This document shows positions 1 through 11,609 of a stretch of DNA of 64,000 nucleotides, piece after piece. Location: assembly GCA_051453625.1 (NCBI GenBank), contig JBOZIK010000001.1, forward strand, positions 77,344,824 through 77,408,823, written 5' to 3'. The stretch comes from Welwitschia mirabilis. Taxonomy: Eukaryota > Gnetophyta > Gnetopsida > Welwitschiales. How positions within the stretch are numbered: the first letter of the stretch is position 1; every line of letters begins with the position of its first letter. Below the pieces are notes generated by a model. It worked only from the letters and a program-made list of their open reading frames with translations. It searched no databases and was not told where the DNA came from. The position numbers were made by a program, and so were the translations under genes.

Positions 1-2079
1 ATTGGTCAAAAGTCCCAATGGAAAATTAGTTATATGTGATCCATAAATTATGGATCTTGATGAGAAAAATATGTAAGCATTTCCAAGTTAAGATGGCCTA
101 TTATAGGAGCAATATCATGTATAAATACAATGATTAAGAGCTAATGAAAAACGTGCCCAGCCGTTGTCCCTGGCATGGCCAGGGGCTGGGGCCTCCGTGT
201 TTGAAGAATTAGTATTTTTTTTTTAAATTTCATATTACATGATGTTTCAGCAATTTTAGAATCTTCAAAATATACTTAGTATCAATTAGTAAATGAGTAA
301 TGTAAGTTATTTTATTGCTTTACAAAAATATATGTTCAAAACTATGAAAATAATAACATCTAGTTAACCATCAAAAGATTAATTATCTAATATAATGTTG
401 ATATATTATGTTCTATTTTATTTATTATAAAATCTTAAATAATTATAATTCATTAATCATTTATATAAGTATTCAACCACCTAGATGAAGAGTACCATTC
501 TAATAATACTAATTGCACACTTCCTATCGTTGCATTGAAGTCATCACAGAGGAAATCTTATGTTCTCTATTGGAATTTGGCTATGCACATTCCTAAAAAT
601 ATGAAAATAATAATTATTATAAAGTTTTAAAGAATTAGAGACTAATCCATATCTAGGAGACAAAATTATAAAAATCTAAAAATATAATTCTTAAGCATAT
701 TCAATTTTTAACCATAAAAATTATGTATGTTTAATAATTTTTTTCAATCTTCATATATTTTTTGAGTCTATATCTTAATAAATATAAAACCCTCTAGAAA
801 ATATACATCATTATATTTTATGCTCATTTGAAAGTAAAATTTTAACAAGAAGTAGAAGCTAAAAGAATTTATATGATTTAGTTCCCCAGATTTCTACAAA
901 ATTGAAGATATCATAGTTATTAAATAAAATAATCTAATTTAAAGAAATTTCATTATCAAGTACAATGTTATTAATATCTAGGAATCCATAGCACAACCTC
1001 TTTATGCATTTTTTAAGTTTTCATCTTTAATAACTATAATGCTTTTCAACTTAATGGATGTAATTTTACCATCTACCATAGAAAACTTTTTTTTCACTTA
1101 TTTTTTATTTTCAAGTTTATTCTTTATGATATATTTATATATACATTTTTATCATTCTTTAAATTTCTATCATTATCTTTAACTCTTTCTTTACCATCAA
1201 ATATTAAAATCTTTAAGATGTCATGACTGATCACCCTTTTAGCTAAATCCATATTCCTTTATAATTGACTATTTTAGGATATATATTATTTTCTTGAAAG
1301 ACCTTAGATATTTCTTCAAATAGGTATGCATTTTTCTTCTTGAAAATTCTAATGTAAAGGTTTAAATATAAACTCATCCTTCAAAGTATATCCACCATAA
1401 GCTTTTGTACAAATTGTTTAATTATATCTGAAGCCTCATAATCTACCAAAAAAAGAATTCAAATGTTTAAATCTCTAATCTAACTAAATTGAGGATGAGT
1501 ATTTTAATAGTCAATCTACAATTCCATTTGCATGATTATACTTAAAGAACTATTATTGGATTTAAATATCATGATTATCAATACAAATGTCTTATACTCA
1601 GGGATGTCAACGTATTAATTTTAACTTATTAGAATATAAACCTATAAAATATGAGTAGAACATAAGAGGAAAGTACCTTAAGTTATTTTCTAGAAATTAT
1701 TATCAAAATGATGTTCTATAAATAATTTAAAATATATCAGAATTTTTTTTAAGAATTCCTAGTAGATTCTTGGGACTATGAAAATTTTCATAAATAATTA
1801 ATGACTTATTTTAACATGTATAATATATTAATTCATGTATTATCTAATCATTAGTTAAGTTATTATTAGATATTTAGCTTCTTATTCAGATTGACTCATT
1901 ATATCAAAGACTAAAGTAATGGCAGTTAGAACTTATGCTATTGTAGGCATTGTATAAATTTTCTTAATATTATTAACTGAATGGATACTATGTTCTACTT
2001 ATCATAATATCTTGTAATATAAATAGAAATGTCTTATACAAGAGAAACCTTACTAATACTATTATAATTTTATATATTA
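1..2079. other. AT-rich flank, no gene seen
   Basis: I find no coding frame, tRNA or recognisable transposon protein here on either strand. Stops are dense in all frames and the base composition is strongly A+T. The only structured item is the GC-rich hairpin near 151-198. It could be very old transposon sequence decayed past recognition. Confidence 0.5.
151..198. repeat. GC-rich inverted repeat (stem-loop)
   Basis: A G+C-rich island in otherwise A+T-rich DNA. The core is CCCTGGC-atg-GCCAGGG (seven perfect pairs, 3-nt loop). Outer arms CAGCC/GGCTG and ACG/CGT extend the dyad with a bulge. It is not followed by a CTRRT end as expected for a Helitron, and no run of T marks a terminator. Function unknown. 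Confidence 0.55.
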
Positions 2080-2428
2080 TTATACAAGATAAACCTTAGA
2101 TACATTAATGCAATTAAATACTTTACATACTTTTCCATCAAACTTACTTATTTCTATACCTAATTTTTATCTTTTTCTTTATATCTTAATATATTTTAAG
2201 GGAGTATTAGATCCTAAAATTTATTAAAATAAAAAGGTTTAGTACATTAACATGAAAGGTAGACCTAGATATCAAATAAAAATAAAAAAATCTTAAAAGT
2301 TCATAGTTTTAAGGGAAGCAAGTAATATTAAAGAAACTATTTAAAAATGAAAGTGAAATAAAAAGTATGATGGAAAAGTATATAAAGTATCTACTTCCAT
2401 TAATCTATGTAAGGTTTATCTTGTGTAA
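2080..2428. mobile_element. MITE-like element with 61-bp terminal inverted repeats
   Basis: The arms 2080-2140 and 2368-2428 are inverted copies of each other. Counted by eye, 54 of 61 positions match with no indel. The ends read TTATACAAGATAAACC and, on the opposite strand, TTACACAAGATAAACC. The 227-bp centre is AT-rich and non-coding. Size and structure fit a miniature inverted-repeat DNA transposon derivative. I could not see a clean target-site duplication, so the superfamily is unassigned. A half-similar motif just upstream (about 2035-2060) may be a remnant of a related copy. Confidence 0.65.
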
Positions 2429-3976
2429 GAATGTATATAATTATAATCTTATTAGTTTTTTATATCTTTTCATTATATCCTTTCATATACATTATTAATA
2501 TAAGGCTTAATTACTTGTTTATTATGATATTTATGAATTGTTTATATAATCATGTTGTGTTGTTATCTTACATTATTGTATTGGCTTTTTTGGGTCTTAT
2601 TCCCCCCTTTACATTATTTTATTATATTCATTATTATTAATAAATATGAATTATATTCTACCATTCATATTTTTTTGATATTTAGTTTTAAATAAATATA
2701 GGGTTAGTAATGTAATATTATTATTTTTCCTTTTGTTTTGATATCATGTATTTTCATATTGTGATTTTTAAAATTCCAGTAACTTTAGCTAGATGTTTTA
2801 CTCCTCTTTAGATAAACTTCAATGGGTGGTTCTATTAATGGCTACTATTTACCATTTAAAGAACTAGATATCTAGGAGATCACATAAAATACCTTAAGAC
2901 TATAAAATACATAGCATAATGGCTTAAACATTTAGGTAGTCTTCATTACTAATGATAATCCAATAAAAATGAAATAAACTTATGGCTTAGCAAGAATATT
3001 ATAAGCATATATCCTAAAGTTTATTAGTAAAATTTAAAACACTAGTTAAAAAGAAAAGAAAGAAAAAAAAGAAGGAAAAAAATAATATCATAGAGATTAT
3101 ATCCTTTATTTAGCTTTAATTGTTTTCATTTAGATTTCATATAAATCAATGCCCATGACTCCTAAAGAACAAACCACTTCTTCACATATATTTTACATTC
3201 TAAGTCTTATTTTTAACTATTTATAAATTATAAGTAAAAGAAATGACATAGGTAATTTAAAAAAGAAAACTACACTAGGTTTAAAATTTGATAACTATCT
3301 TTTTCATGACTTCTTTTCACATATCAGTAAGAGAGTAAAAAGAAATTAGCATTATAAGATAATAGCTCATAATTTTTCTTATCTTCCATTGTATTTCTAT
3401 TATCTCATTACATGTGATGAATAAATAATCAAGAACTTCATCATGCTTATAAAAGAACATTTTCCCTTAATTCCCATGTTGATTTTACCCATGTTAATTT
3501 TATAAATATACAACTGTATTAATAACTTAATTTTTTTAAATTGTATAAAAAGATGTAAATTTTTAAGGATTGTATAACAACTGCCTAAAATATTTCTTTA
3601 TAATATTTTATCCATGATTTTATAAGCTTATAGATGTCTTGTATTTTAATATTTTAATTTTTATTAAAAATGTTTCATGCTTGTTTTTTATAGCTCCAAT
3701 TACTTTACAACGATCAATTTAGTTTATAATTATAGGGTTGATGTAGCTAAAACCTTTAAAAATAAAGTTAAAATAAGTATGCATTAGTTAGGGTTATTAT
3801 GTAGAAAATAAAAACTATCATGTGTAATAGCCATGTTGGAAATGAGTATTTATTCAATGTAAGCTTTATTTAGATCAAGTCTGAGAATAAGAAATATGCT
3901 ACAATTAGAGAGAATATAATAGTGACAAATATGCTATGTTTATAAGCCATTTATGGTAAAACATGTAAGAGAATAA
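2429..3976. other. AT-rich spacer, no gene seen
   Basis: No supported coding region. An open frame at 2431-2640 encodes only hydrophobic residues from AT-rich codons and has no family match I recognise, so I treat it as chance. A purine-rich run lies at about 3048-3088. This is the DNA into which copia element C inserted. Confidence 0.5.
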
Positions 3977-4360
3977 TGTTTCACCTCCTAGTTTTCTATT
4001 TATGAAAAATAAAATTACTTTATCTATAATAATATTATGCTTGTTATGTAGATCAATAAATAGAGAAGAACATGAAAACTTAAGAATTAATCAACAATCC
4101 CAAATCTAAAGCTAAAGAAGTTGAACTAAAAAGTAACAAGAGGATCAGGTGATCAGTTGGATTGAACATGAGGTTAAATGCCTATATACAAGTTCAAAGT
4201 CCATGTTTTTATGATTGACCTGCTATGCCAAGGAGTTCTTCATCCATTGTTATAGTTAAATAATGTTCTTAAGAGGTTAAGTACCTCTACACTAACATAA
4301 TGTTAATAATTTTAAAGATATGATCAATAGAATAAAAATGGGGTTAGCCAACATATGGGA
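3977..4360 (+). repeat. 5' LTR of copia element C, left piece
   Basis: Starts TGTTTCACCTCCTAG, matching the start of the 3' LTR at 55081. It continues through a shared segment containing aaatctaaagctaaagaag (about 4100) and ends where gypsy element B begins. The rest of this LTR is at 24202-25025. Confidence 0.72.
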
Positions 4361-4998
4361 TATTGTAAGTAAAATTGATGATATTTAACATCATGTTTAG
4401 AGTATATTTTAAGTTTATTTGAGTAACTTTTTAATTAATTAAAATCACAAATGGAGTATCCATCGTGATGAATAAACAAAAGCAGTTTTTCAATATTTCT
4501 AACTATTTAAGGATGATTTTATAGATATATTCCAAACTTTCTAATCTATCCAAAGCATTAAGAATATAGTTTAGAATGATGGTTGATTATCAGAAATGAT
4601 AGAAGATGAAAAAGAATCATCCACCTAGTCATCTGAATACACCCAATGGACAACTAATAAGATCAATAATAAAGGAATCATATTTATACTGGCAATCATT
4701 CATCATGTTGTCCAAATGACACTCTAGAGAATAATAATCACTAGAGCAATAAAATAATATTTTGCAAATAAATCTAGAAGATAATAGAGTATACCATCAA
4801 ATTCCACTCCTTTGAAAGATATAGAAATGTATCAATTAACTCAAAAGTTATGTCAAGTTTAGGAGAATGCCAATCTTAATCAATTTACTTGAAAAAGGTG
4901 AAGAAAGATTAATTCTAGAGAAAAAAGCTTCATATTCCAAGAGGAAATCCAATGATGATATATGAAAGCAAAAAATAGTAAATATCAACTATCATCCA
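4361..4998 (+). repeat. 5' LTR of gypsy element B, left piece
   Basis: Begins TATTGTAAGTAAAATTGATG, the same as the 3' LTR start TGTTGTGAGTAAAATTGATG at 22609 apart from G-to-A changes. It stays aligned with the 3' LTR up to atcatcca, where element A interrupts. The remainder resumes at 13771. The two pieces total about 1579 bp against 1593 bp for the 3' LTR. Confidence 0.88.
4994..4998. repeat. Target-site duplication ATCCA, left of element A
   Basis: ATCCA directly precedes the LTR start TGTTGTGC and recurs at 13771-13775 directly after the last LTR end CAACA. The uninterrupted version (atcatccacttagtcatc) is seen in the 3' LTR of B near 23245, which confirms the empty site. Confidence 0.9.
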
Positions 4999-6080
4999 TG
5001 TTGTGCTATCAATTTATAGTTATTTAATGGGATTTTATGAGCTATTATACAGGACATTTTCACAGGTTTATGTGTAATTTTGAAGATTTTGGAGAATTAA
5101 TAGAAGATTTCTGAAATGTGCAATTATTACCCATATTTGAGGAATTTAAGGTACATTCTAATACTCATAGCTGTGTAGGAAGATTGATAGAATAAGCTAA
5201 TATTTTCCTTTGATTTCTAATAAAGAAGACCATTGTTTCCTCTATCATCCCCACAATAAGCAGGATGATAATGTCATTCACTACTGATGTGAATTGCTAA
5301 ATCATATGTTGAGTCATCTCTTGATTCACCTTTTTGTAATGAGCTATCATTCCTCATGTCATCTAGATAACAGTCAAAATGACACTGATGTTGTAACCGA
5401 CTCTGACAGCTGACCTTTGACTGTTTTGTTTGTTTTTTTTATGTAAAAGAGCATGTATTATAACATCTTCTATTTATTATTTTATACTATGTTTTTCTAT
5501 AAATAAGTTTCCCTTTAACTCTTTTCTCTATCTTTATTATACCAAAAATTCTTGTGATAGGAGATCGAAGTGTGGGAGATCCATCTATTACAGAAAGACA
5601 TTCCCTTGGTGAAGGGCTATGTATCTATCATTAAGGCTCGAATATTTTGTAATCTAGATGTTGTTACCTTTTTAATATAAATTTTATTTTCATATGTGCA
5701 TATTAGATTGTCTGATGATCCTTATGATTTATGTTGCCCTTGATCTAGTAACAATTTCTTGGATGGTATAGATCATCAAGGGCAGCCTTTGTTAAGACTG
5801 AAAAAAAGTAGTTTAGATTTATTATACATTGCATTTAGATTATATTGCACTTTGAATTTGCATTGCATTATTTATTTTCTACCTTATTATTTAATTCTAG
5901 TTTCCATTTATTTTCTGAAAAGTAATCCAAGTCTCGTCTCATTGTCTTCAATGAGAATACGACATTCAAATTAACTCTTACTCATACTAGTGTGTTATAT
6001 GATGTGAGAAATATATTTTATTTTATGAATGACAGAATCCTTTTGAATATAAAATGCTTGCAAAAATACACACTACAACA
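4999..6080 (+). repeat. 5' LTR of gypsy element A
   Basis: Runs from TGTTGTGCTATCAATT to CACTACAACA, followed by a primer-binding site. It aligns along its length with 12686-13770. It contains the spaced dyad ATCATCC...GGATGAT at 5243-5270. Short open frames inside it (5430-5612, 5759-5974) are chance. Confidence 0.88.
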
Positions 6081-6083
6081 AGT

Positions 6084-6101
6084 TGGCACCATTATCAGGG
6101 A
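6084..6101 (+). other. Primer-binding site of element A (tRNA-Asp-like)
   Basis: TGGCACCATTATCAGGGA, three bases after the LTR end. It resembles the tRNA-Asp-complementary site of Athila-like plant gypsy elements, with C-to-T and G-to-A differences. It would prime minus-strand DNA synthesis. Confidence 0.8.
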
Positions 6102-6553
6102 AGACTACTGAGGAGTACAAGGGTTTTCATTATTTATATAAGTATATTAGATTTCTGTTTAGTTATTTATCCATAGTAATGTTGTATTTTTATTAAAACC
6201 ATAGGTTTTATTTGTAGTTTTTAGTTTTTAGTTTTAGTTTTCAGTAGTGAAGAAACAATCCTCTCCTCTATCATTCTCATAACAGATAGAATGACAGTCT
6301 ATAATTTTAGTTTTTATTTCTAGTTTTTATGTTTAGATTTTAGTTAATAAATTTAGTTTCTTTCATCTCCTCTATCATCTGGATGATCAAGAGGATGATA
6401 GATATCATTTCTTTTTAAGTTTTTAACTTTCTGCTCTATGTTTATTTTCTGCTTTCTTTATTAGTTATCCTTATATCATTCCCATAACAAATAAGATGAT
6501 AATGTTATTGTTGATATATTTTCTACTATTTTCTATTTTCAAGATGTTATAAT

Positions 6554-8200
6554 ATGGTCAATGTAGAAAAGAAATATCAGAGAGAAAGGCTACTGATAGA
6601 GAAAAATATTAGAGAAGGACTGGTAGACTTTGAAAAAGAATCAAAACAACAATCTCTAGTGCATACAATCCTCCTTCTAAATTTATTTTTTTGAATCAAA
6701 ACTCCTTAAAGAAAACCTTCCAAAAGGAGAAAACCGACTTAAAATGTCAAGCACTAACCAAAAATAAAATCAAGTTATAGGGTTTTCTACCCCTAGTCCT
6801 AATGCAAATCTAATTCTAAGGGAATTATTAGCTAATAAAAAATGAGAAATTCAATCCCCCTTTTGATCTAGCCCTAGGAGATGATGTTGAACTAAAAAAC
6901 CTTAATGCCTATTCAACCTTTAATGGAGAAGATGATAAGTATCCCCTTCAACATATTATAGATATTAAATAATTAATCCTTACCTTGAGAAATGAAAATT
7001 AAAAAATTAGCAATAAAACATACATGATAATCTTTCCCATAACATTAAAAGGTAGAGCTAAAGATTGGTTGAAAATCATATTCCACAAAAGCTTAAAAAA
7101 CTTAGATTCAAGTCCAGGAAACATTTATCAAAAGATTCATGAGTCAAAAAATTATTAGAAAAAAGGAAAAAAAGTAATAAACTTTCAAAAAAATAAAATG
7201 AAAATTATGCTTCCACATATGAACATTTCTTTGTAGCAAACCATTCTAATCCAGTAGATGCTTTTTCATAAGAAGAACTAGTAAACTACTTTTATAGTGG
7301 ACTAAATCCCCATAAAAAACAACTTGTAGATTTATTTTGTGATGGAAACCTCATGAACCTTATATTAGAAAATGCCTGGACAATATTAGAAGTACTTGTG
7401 TAAGTTAGTCAGAGTTGGTCAACATCAAAATAAAACTACACTATAGGCCAAATTATCAAAGATTTAAATGAGGTAAAACAAAAAGAGGTGGATTACAACC
7501 CTTAAAATTTGATTCAAAACTTTACAAAAACCCTAGAAAAGTATATAGTAATGATTTTAGATTCCAAATCGATAATTAAGAGAAATGTTATGCCAACTTG
7601 TGACTTATGTAAGGACAATTATCACATCACTAAATACTGTCCTCTATTACCAACATATAAAGAGAGAATACGTGAAGAAGTTTGTGCTTTCAATCAAACA
7701 TCTTAAAACTTCTAAAATAAAAAACAGGCACAACCTAGGATGAATTTATATTTTTAAAAAAATTCTTAAACTTTTAGAAACTAATTCAAAAATTCAAAAT
7801 TTCAATCAAGTTCATTCAATTTTCAACATCTAAATGATCTAGTTACAAATCTTGTGGATGAATTAAAAAGAGCATAAGAAAAAATACATTTCACCTCAGA
7901 AAAGAAAAATGCCAACATTGAAAATTTAGTGAATGTCTTTTAATAAATAATGTTAGCAAACCAAAGACCGCAAGGATCTTAGGCTACACAACCTTTATAC
8001 CAAAACCCAATGAAATGAGAAAAGACTGTAAGATTGTAACATATAGTTGTCAAGAAATAAACCCTCCTTCATATGAACCCTCCACCTCTCAAAATGATTT
8101 TAAAGATAATGAAAACAAAGAGGAAGACATTGAAATATTAGAATATTATAACTTCCCATCTCTTAATAAAAACAAAAAGAAAAATCCTTCTCAAAAATGA
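6554..8200 (+). pseudogene. gag remnant of gypsy element A
   Basis: Gag would form the virus-like particle and bind element RNA. The likely start is ATG at 6554, giving MVNVEKKYQRERLLIEK and then KNIREGLVDFEKES. The same N-terminus recurs in elements B (15039) and D (58328). A capsid segment near 6850-7140 reads PFDLALGDDVELKNLNAYST and then a degraded FPxTLKGRAKDWL-type block (7035-7070). A canonical CCHC zinc knuckle CDLCKDNYHITKYC lies at 7599-7640. A Ser/Glu-rich tail follows at 8015-8200. Many TAA/TAG/TGA stops and frameshifts break it into frames of at most 65 codons. It lies directly between the primer site and the protease remnant. Confidence 0.82.
7599..7640 (+). other. Intact CCHC zinc knuckle in gag of A
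   Basis: CDLCKDNYHITKYC matches CX2CX4HX4C exactly, the nucleic-acid-binding motif of retroelement gag. The corresponding site in element B (16099-16140) has lost all four ligands, so the two copies give a useful contrast. Confidence 0.88.
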
Positions 8201-8449
8201 CCAACCACTTCTTGGCTTGATATGCTTAACAAAAATTTAACTTTTAATGATCATCTAAAAGCCTTGGTGAAAAATGTAAGTATAAACTTACCCTTTTGAA
8301 AATTATTGCAATAAAATCTAGGATACTTAAAACTATGGAAGGACTTAACTAGAGTCATTTCTAGTAGAGTCATTTTAGCACAATCCTTCTCAAATTTAGT
8401 GTTACAAAAATCACTAAATTTAAAAATTTAGAATGTCACTTTAGATAAA

Positions 8450-8860
8450 AACAAAAATATTAAGAAAGCCTTAATTAACATTAGAGTGAGTGTTGATATA
8501 ATTCCACTACATATTAATGAGAGACTTAGTTTAGAGGATAGAATAGAGCCTACTCAGATTCTCTTAGAATTAGTGGACACTTTAGTTAAGAAGCCCTTAG
8601 GGGTTATCAAAGATTTATCCATTCAAACTGAAGAGGATTGCTACCCAATAGATGTAATTATTATAGAACTCAGATGTAACAGAGGATACCCTTTACTTCT
8701 AGGATAAGCCTTTTGTATAACAACCCACTACATCATTGACACAAGAGATAGAATAATAAAATGTCACTTTGGAAATAGAACAATCATAATTAGAGTCTTT
8801 GATGTGGTAGAAAAGGATCTAGGTAATGATGAAATGGCCACTGAAAGTAATATCAAAATA
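8450..8860 (+). pseudogene. Aspartic protease remnant of element A
   Basis: The retroelement protease cleaves the Gag-Pol polyprotein. A 73-codon open stretch (8486-8707) includes IIPLHINERLSLED, then TQILLELVDTLVKKPLGVIKD, and ends RGYPLLLG, followed by a stop and ITTHYIIDTR (8716-8745). This is the order seen in gypsy proteases. The active-site position reads N-I-R-V-S (8477-8491) in place of the family D-T-G-A-S. Each change is a G-to-A or C-to-T transition, so catalysis would be lost. The reading ends near VFDVVEKDL (8800-8820). No reverse transcriptase follows. Confidence 0.85.
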
Positions 8861-9290
8861 ACTTTATTCCTGCAACATCATTCCCTTAAAGAAAGAGAGC
8901 CAACATTAGATGAGCTACACTTTATGATGACCCACCTAAGAATAAAAATTTAGATGCCATTGGTACATCAAACTTTGAGAATGAAAAATAAATTGAACCC
9001 TTATATGGCAAGAAAGTCCAATTGTTAAATTCACACCTTGAGGAAGATTGTCCACTACATGATCCAAAAACTAAAAATTATAATTTAAATTTGAATATGC
9101 AAAATCTTTCTAGTGGACTTGAACATACTTTTCCTTGTAATGATAAAAATAAAAATCTTTTTATAAATGAAAATGTTTCATCAAAATTACTATTAATCTC
9201 CCCTTTTACTTTCAAGAATTATGCTTTTAAGTGGTCTCATAGAGTTTTAATTGAAAATAATCATACACCTTTTATATTTTATTAATTGGC
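8861..9290 (+). pseudogene. Gag-pol spacer / unknown ORF remnant of A
   Basis: After the protease the frame continues as Asn/Lys/Asp-rich sequence. One stretch of 87 codons (9022-9285) begins MLNSHLEEDCPLHDPKTKNY and is rich in N, K and L. I recognise no domain. In element B the same position holds an Asn-rich linker before RT, but in A no RT follows. It is probably the linker left by a deletion that joined it to the 3' region. It may be meaningless as a protein. Confidence 0.45.
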
Positions 9291-11275
9291 AAAAGTTTGA
9301 TCTAGACCTTATTTCTCTAAAGCATGCAATATCCTTAGACCATCAAAACACATCCTTTTCCTTTTTATTTTGTATTTAATTTCTAATTTTTATGATTTCT
9401 GATTTTAATTTTATTTTTAGCTTTCTATTTTGATTTTATGTGTGTGTCATTTATTCTATCGTCCCCATGACAATTAGGACAATAGTCTCTATTTTTCATT
9501 TTATAATATTAGTTATCTGTTAAATTTATACTCTTTTTCTTTATTTTTTGTTTTTACTTTCTATCTTTGTCATTCTCTTTGTCATTTGGATGATGAGTAA
9601 GATGATAGTCAATTTTGATTGATCTTAGTTATTTGTTACTTTAAGAAAATACATTCTAATGGCTCTGTTGTGATTTCTAATTTGATCACTTAATAATTTT
9701 AGAAAGTTAATGTACAAATGCTGAAAATATACAAGTAAACCATCTAAATTTTCCCTTAGATTTTTTCTTTAGAGGCTATTATGATATTACTTGATCATCT
9801 TTCAAACATGACTTATGTATTTATTTCTATGACTAGTCTTTGACTTGGGCATTTTACAGTGGTAAGATTAGATTCATCTAATCTTGAGACATCCCCATGT
9901 CTATGAACTTCGATTCGAAGGATAACACTTTATTTTTGATGTTTTTCTCAATGGTGAAAAGATCTTAGATTTTTTTAAAGGTGTTATTTTCTATCTTTAT
10001 ATTATGATTTCATCTTTGTGCTTTGGAGTGCTTGGTTATATGAAATGTTTTCATTATTGTAACAAATATAAAAAAAAAAAAAAAAAGAAGAAGAAGAAAT
10101 TATGGTGTCTTATATCTGTGCTATTTTAAAAACATGGTCATTATGATGTCCTACTACAAGTACACCAAGGTAAATATTCATAAGAGGAGCCTTTAACAAT
10201 GTAACATGATAGCTGTGGGAACTCCATAGTTAGGTCATTTGACCATGCTTTATAGGTCCTTACTTATTTGAATGTGGTTGCACTCCCATTATTATGGATA
10301 GTAAAGTTATAATAAACTTTAAGGATATGGGATCAGTGATGTTCCTAGTATTATCAGAGGCATTGCTTATTTTCCAGACTCTTAGTCTTTCAACATGATC
10401 ATTTAATTTCTTAGGATTTAGGTGTTTGTTTTGAGATGTTAGTAGGTGAGTTCATTTTTGAACAATTCTTTAGTCTAATTATTCATTATTTAAAGCATTT
10501 GTTTTAGCATCATCATAACCACTATCTTATCAAATGGAAATTTTTTTATATATTATGTCATGCATTTTCATATCAAGTGATGTTATAATTTCTTTCATGG
10601 GAGTCTACTAGATTAAAATTTTAGATAGATTAGCTATCTTTTATTGCCTTATGTTCATTCTTTCTATTTTCTTTTGTTGTTCTGTTAGTTATTTTAAAGT
10701 TATTATCGCATTTTCTTATCCTTTAGGCTCTTAACATTTACTATTTTATTTTGTTAGTTTTTAATAAAGAGTTAATTCCTTACTTAAATGATTTTCTTTA
10801 ATAGTCTTTTGGAGCTGTAAATGCTACTCTTACTTATATCTTATGATGAAATATTAATTGGACATTTATGAATTCAATTGTATGTTTTCATTATTCACTC
10901 GTTCCATGCTTATCAAAATATTTTATATATCTATATTTTTAAAATATAACATTATTTTACCCAACTTTGCACTTCATTTAGAAAGCTATCCAATTTTAAT
11001 TATCTATCATCTGTCTTCTCATTTCCATCTACTTTCTTTACCTTATTATTCAATATGGGATGTATTACTTTTATTGGGTGAAAGGACCCATTTTCATGGC
11101 TTATTTTCATAAATTTTTGAGTTATTTTAGAGCTTTCATAAGACAAAATTTCAAAATTTCCATACACATTATGCATTACATGTTATTTTATTATGTAATT
11201 TATTTTATGAGGCTACTTTATAATTTTTAGATTGATATTTTATAAAATAAATTAGCTCATAATTATGATCTAAAC
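9291..11275 (+). other. 3' internal region of element A (non-pol)
   Basis: No RT, RNase H or integrase motif is visible. The segment 9291-10500 aligns with 61320-62480 of element D, and from about 9780 onward with 20640-21660 of element B. Shared landmarks are a block around 9840-9960, a purine tract (10070-10099) and a block around 10140-10330. An 84-codon frame at 10858-11112 is hydrophobic with no family I recognise. The position after pol is where Athila-like elements carry an envelope-like ORF, but I cannot confirm one. Confidence 0.6.
10070..10099 (+). repeat. Purine-only tract A(n)(GAA)n
   Basis: A run of about 18 A followed by GAAGAAGAAGAAA. Equivalent purine-rich tracts occur at the same relative place in element B (about 21372-21458) and element D (about 62044-62083), just before the conserved 3' block. 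This suggests an element feature and not a random slippage product. Confidence 0.6.
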
Positions 11276-11585
11276 TATATAACTGCCTGGGTATGCAATG
11301 TGGCCAATAAATGCGAAAAAAGGGATCAACTAGTTGCTTCACTAGGATTTAGATGCATCGGTATTGATGCAGGTGGAAGAGCCCGTCCCACCACAAAGGG
11401 GTATTTGAATCAAAGGGTAATGGGTCATGTACCAAAATTATGGGGTGTTTCTGTGCTCATTGGTTTGGCTTGGCTTGGCTCAAGTTGTGTCAGCCCCCAT
11501 CTATATAACTTAACTATTGTAAACGATGCTACTTACTGGGCTCTGCATTGAATAGAACAATAGAAACATTTCGTTTCTGATACAA
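11276..11585 (+). other. GC-richer unidentified insert with 83-codon ORF
   Basis: Composition changes sharply: the stretch contains CpGs and CCC/GGG words that are rare elsewhere, and an uninterrupted frame 11300-11551 starting MANKCEKRDQLVASLG. Part of it contains GVSVLIGLAWLGSSC, a possible membrane-like segment. I do not recognise the protein. The duplicated 3' end of the element at 12544-12685 lacks this segment, so it is an insertion or capture, within a few bases of the stated ends. It could be a captured gene or organelle fragment. Low C-to-T decay implies it is younger than its surroundings. No conventional target duplication or inverted ends were seen. Confidence 0.5.
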
Positions 11586-11594
11586 CAAAACAAT

Positions 11595-11609
11595 GGCTAA
11601 GTGGGGATA
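11595..11609 (+). other. Polypurine tract before third A-type LTR
   Basis: ggctaagtggggata directly precedes the LTR start TATTACACTACC. The same tract, ggctaagtggaaggcta, precedes the LTR at 12686. It would prime plus-strand synthesis. Confidence 0.7.

Noticed and set aside
151-198. Helitron 3' hairpin
   Set aside because: No CTRRT end follows the hairpin and no 5' TC end was identified.
2431-2640. 69-codon hydrophobic frame
   Set aside because: Composition is what AT-rich DNA gives by chance (Ile, Tyr, Phe, Leu). It has no homologue I recognise and lies next to a MITE-like unit.
11276-11585. tRNA-derived SINE
   Set aside because: No A-box/B-box pair and no poly(A) or simple-repeat tail could be identified. 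The open frame and composition are unlike a SINE.
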